A stretch of 22,207 bases of DNA. Origin: a bacterium (GTDB lineage Bacteria; Patescibacteriota; Minisyncoccia; UBA6257; 2-01-FULL-56-20). Below the pieces are notes generated by a model that was not told the DNA's origin, ran no database searches, and saw nothing but the letters and a program-made list of their open reading frames with translations. Location: contig JAKALK010000007.1 of NCBI GenBank assembly GCA_021813155.1, positions 1 through 22,207 of the forward strand, given 5' to 3'. Positions within the stretch are counted from its first letter, which is position 1. Each line of letters starts with the position of its first letter. Both the position numbers and the translations under genes were made by a program. Positions 21,839 through 22,207 of the stretch are shown piece after piece.

Positions 21839-22207
21839 ATTACCGGAGGTGGAAACCGTGGTTAGGGATTTGAAAAAACGCGTAGTCGGGCGACGGATTT
21901 TGGATGTTTGGACGGATTGGCCGAAGTATTTTAAGCCCATTCGACGAGCTCAGGGCGAGGGGACTTTGAGGGAGTTTAGGCGTCACGTGGTGGGAGAAAA
22001 GATTTTAGGGGTTTCGAGGCGAGGAAAGAATATTTTAATTGATATTTCTGGCGGTCATTTAATTTTGATTCACTTGAAGATGACTGGGCACTTGTTGGCG
22101 GGGAAATGGCAAAATGCAAATGGTAAATGGGTGCCCGTGGGAAGCTCTAAAGAAATGAGGGATCCGAAAAATGGGTTTATTCGGCTGATCTTTTTTTTAG
22201 ATTCAAA
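21831..22207 (+). CDS. mutM: Formamidopyrimidine-DNA glycosylase (Fpg/MutM), N-terminal part (3' partial)
   Basis: Fpg excises oxidised purines such as 8-oxoguanine and cuts the abasic site. The first 125 codons are present. The start MPELPEVETV gives the catalytic N-terminal Pro (after Met removal) and Glu3. RRGKNILI holds the conserved Lys66, and HLKMTGHL includes the Met84 that fills the DNA gap. The helix-two-turn-helix and zinc finger lie beyond the right edge. Residues 36-44 (PIRRAQGEG), in the variable loop between the first strand and helix, are encoded by a copy of the palindromic repeat seen in the LTD gene and tsaE. The ATG overlaps the end of the HAD gene (ATGCCTGA), so translation is probably coupled. 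Confidence 0.95.
   Translation, partial: MPELPEVETVVRDLKKRVVGRRILDVWTDWPKYFKPIRRAQGEGTLREFRRHVVGEKILGVSRRGKNILIDISGGHLILIHLKMTGHLLAGKWQNANGKWVPVGSSKEMRDPKNGFIRLIFFLDS
21936..21959 (+). repeat. In-gene palindromic repeat, copy B (in fpg)
   Basis: CCCATTCGACGAGCTCAGGG followed by CGAG. It differs from copy A by one inserted base and two substitutions, and the last 13 nt are identical. It is read as PIRRAQGE, a different frame from copy A. Confidence 0.7.

Overview
The window looks like a chromosomal segment of a Patescibacteria/CPR-type bacterium. The evidence is compact gene packing, short start-proximal promoters with almost no Shine-Dalgarno sites, small CPR-like proteins (an acidic protein resembling DUF5663, and proteins with a 'SPELL...GAGW' N-terminal module), divergent housekeeping proteins, tRNA genes without an encoded CCA, and short palindromic repeats inside coding genes. 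TGA is used as a normal stop (ruvB and the HAD gene), so the recoded Gracilibacteria/Absconditabacteria code is not in use. The exact lineage cannot be read from this sequence.

Layout. 1-6430 (+): the 3' end of a membrane pyrophosphatase gene (hppA), clpP, tyrS, tRNA-Gly(UCC), a small membrane-anchored helical protein, an unusual tRNA-Ile with a UAU anticodon, and two paralogous single-pass membrane proteins. Each paralog combines the CPR N-terminal module, a transmembrane helix, a beta-rich domain and a type IV pilin-like C-terminal domain. 6427-11689 (-): ftsH, which meets the upstream plus-strand gene tail to tail within a shared TTAA; a structured intergenic region; a DUF5663-like gene; and a 968-residue envelope protein of unknown function with a LysM-like segment. 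11753-13432 (+): a PilB/GspE-type assembly ATPase. 13433-13681: a highly structured non-coding region with a strong leftward promoter and no downstream ORF, the best candidate here for an undescribed element. 13682-22207 (+): ruvB, a small four-helix membrane protein, a lamin-tail-domain protein, tsaE, an unrecognised gene, polA, a histidine kinase, a HAD phosphatase/mutase-like gene and the 5' part of fpg (mutM), with several overlaps.

Together the genes cover proteostasis (ClpP, FtsH), translation (TyrS, two tRNAs, TsaE for t6A), DNA replication and repair (PolA, RuvB, Fpg), energy (HppA) and the cell surface or type IV pili (PilB, the pilin-like fusions, the large envelope protein, the LTD protein). 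About eleven genes have a TATAAT-like hexamer ending 5-8 nt before the start codon, which predicts mostly leaderless mRNAs. Three genes (LTD protein, tsaE, fpg) carry in-frame copies of one short GC-rich palindromic repeat family.
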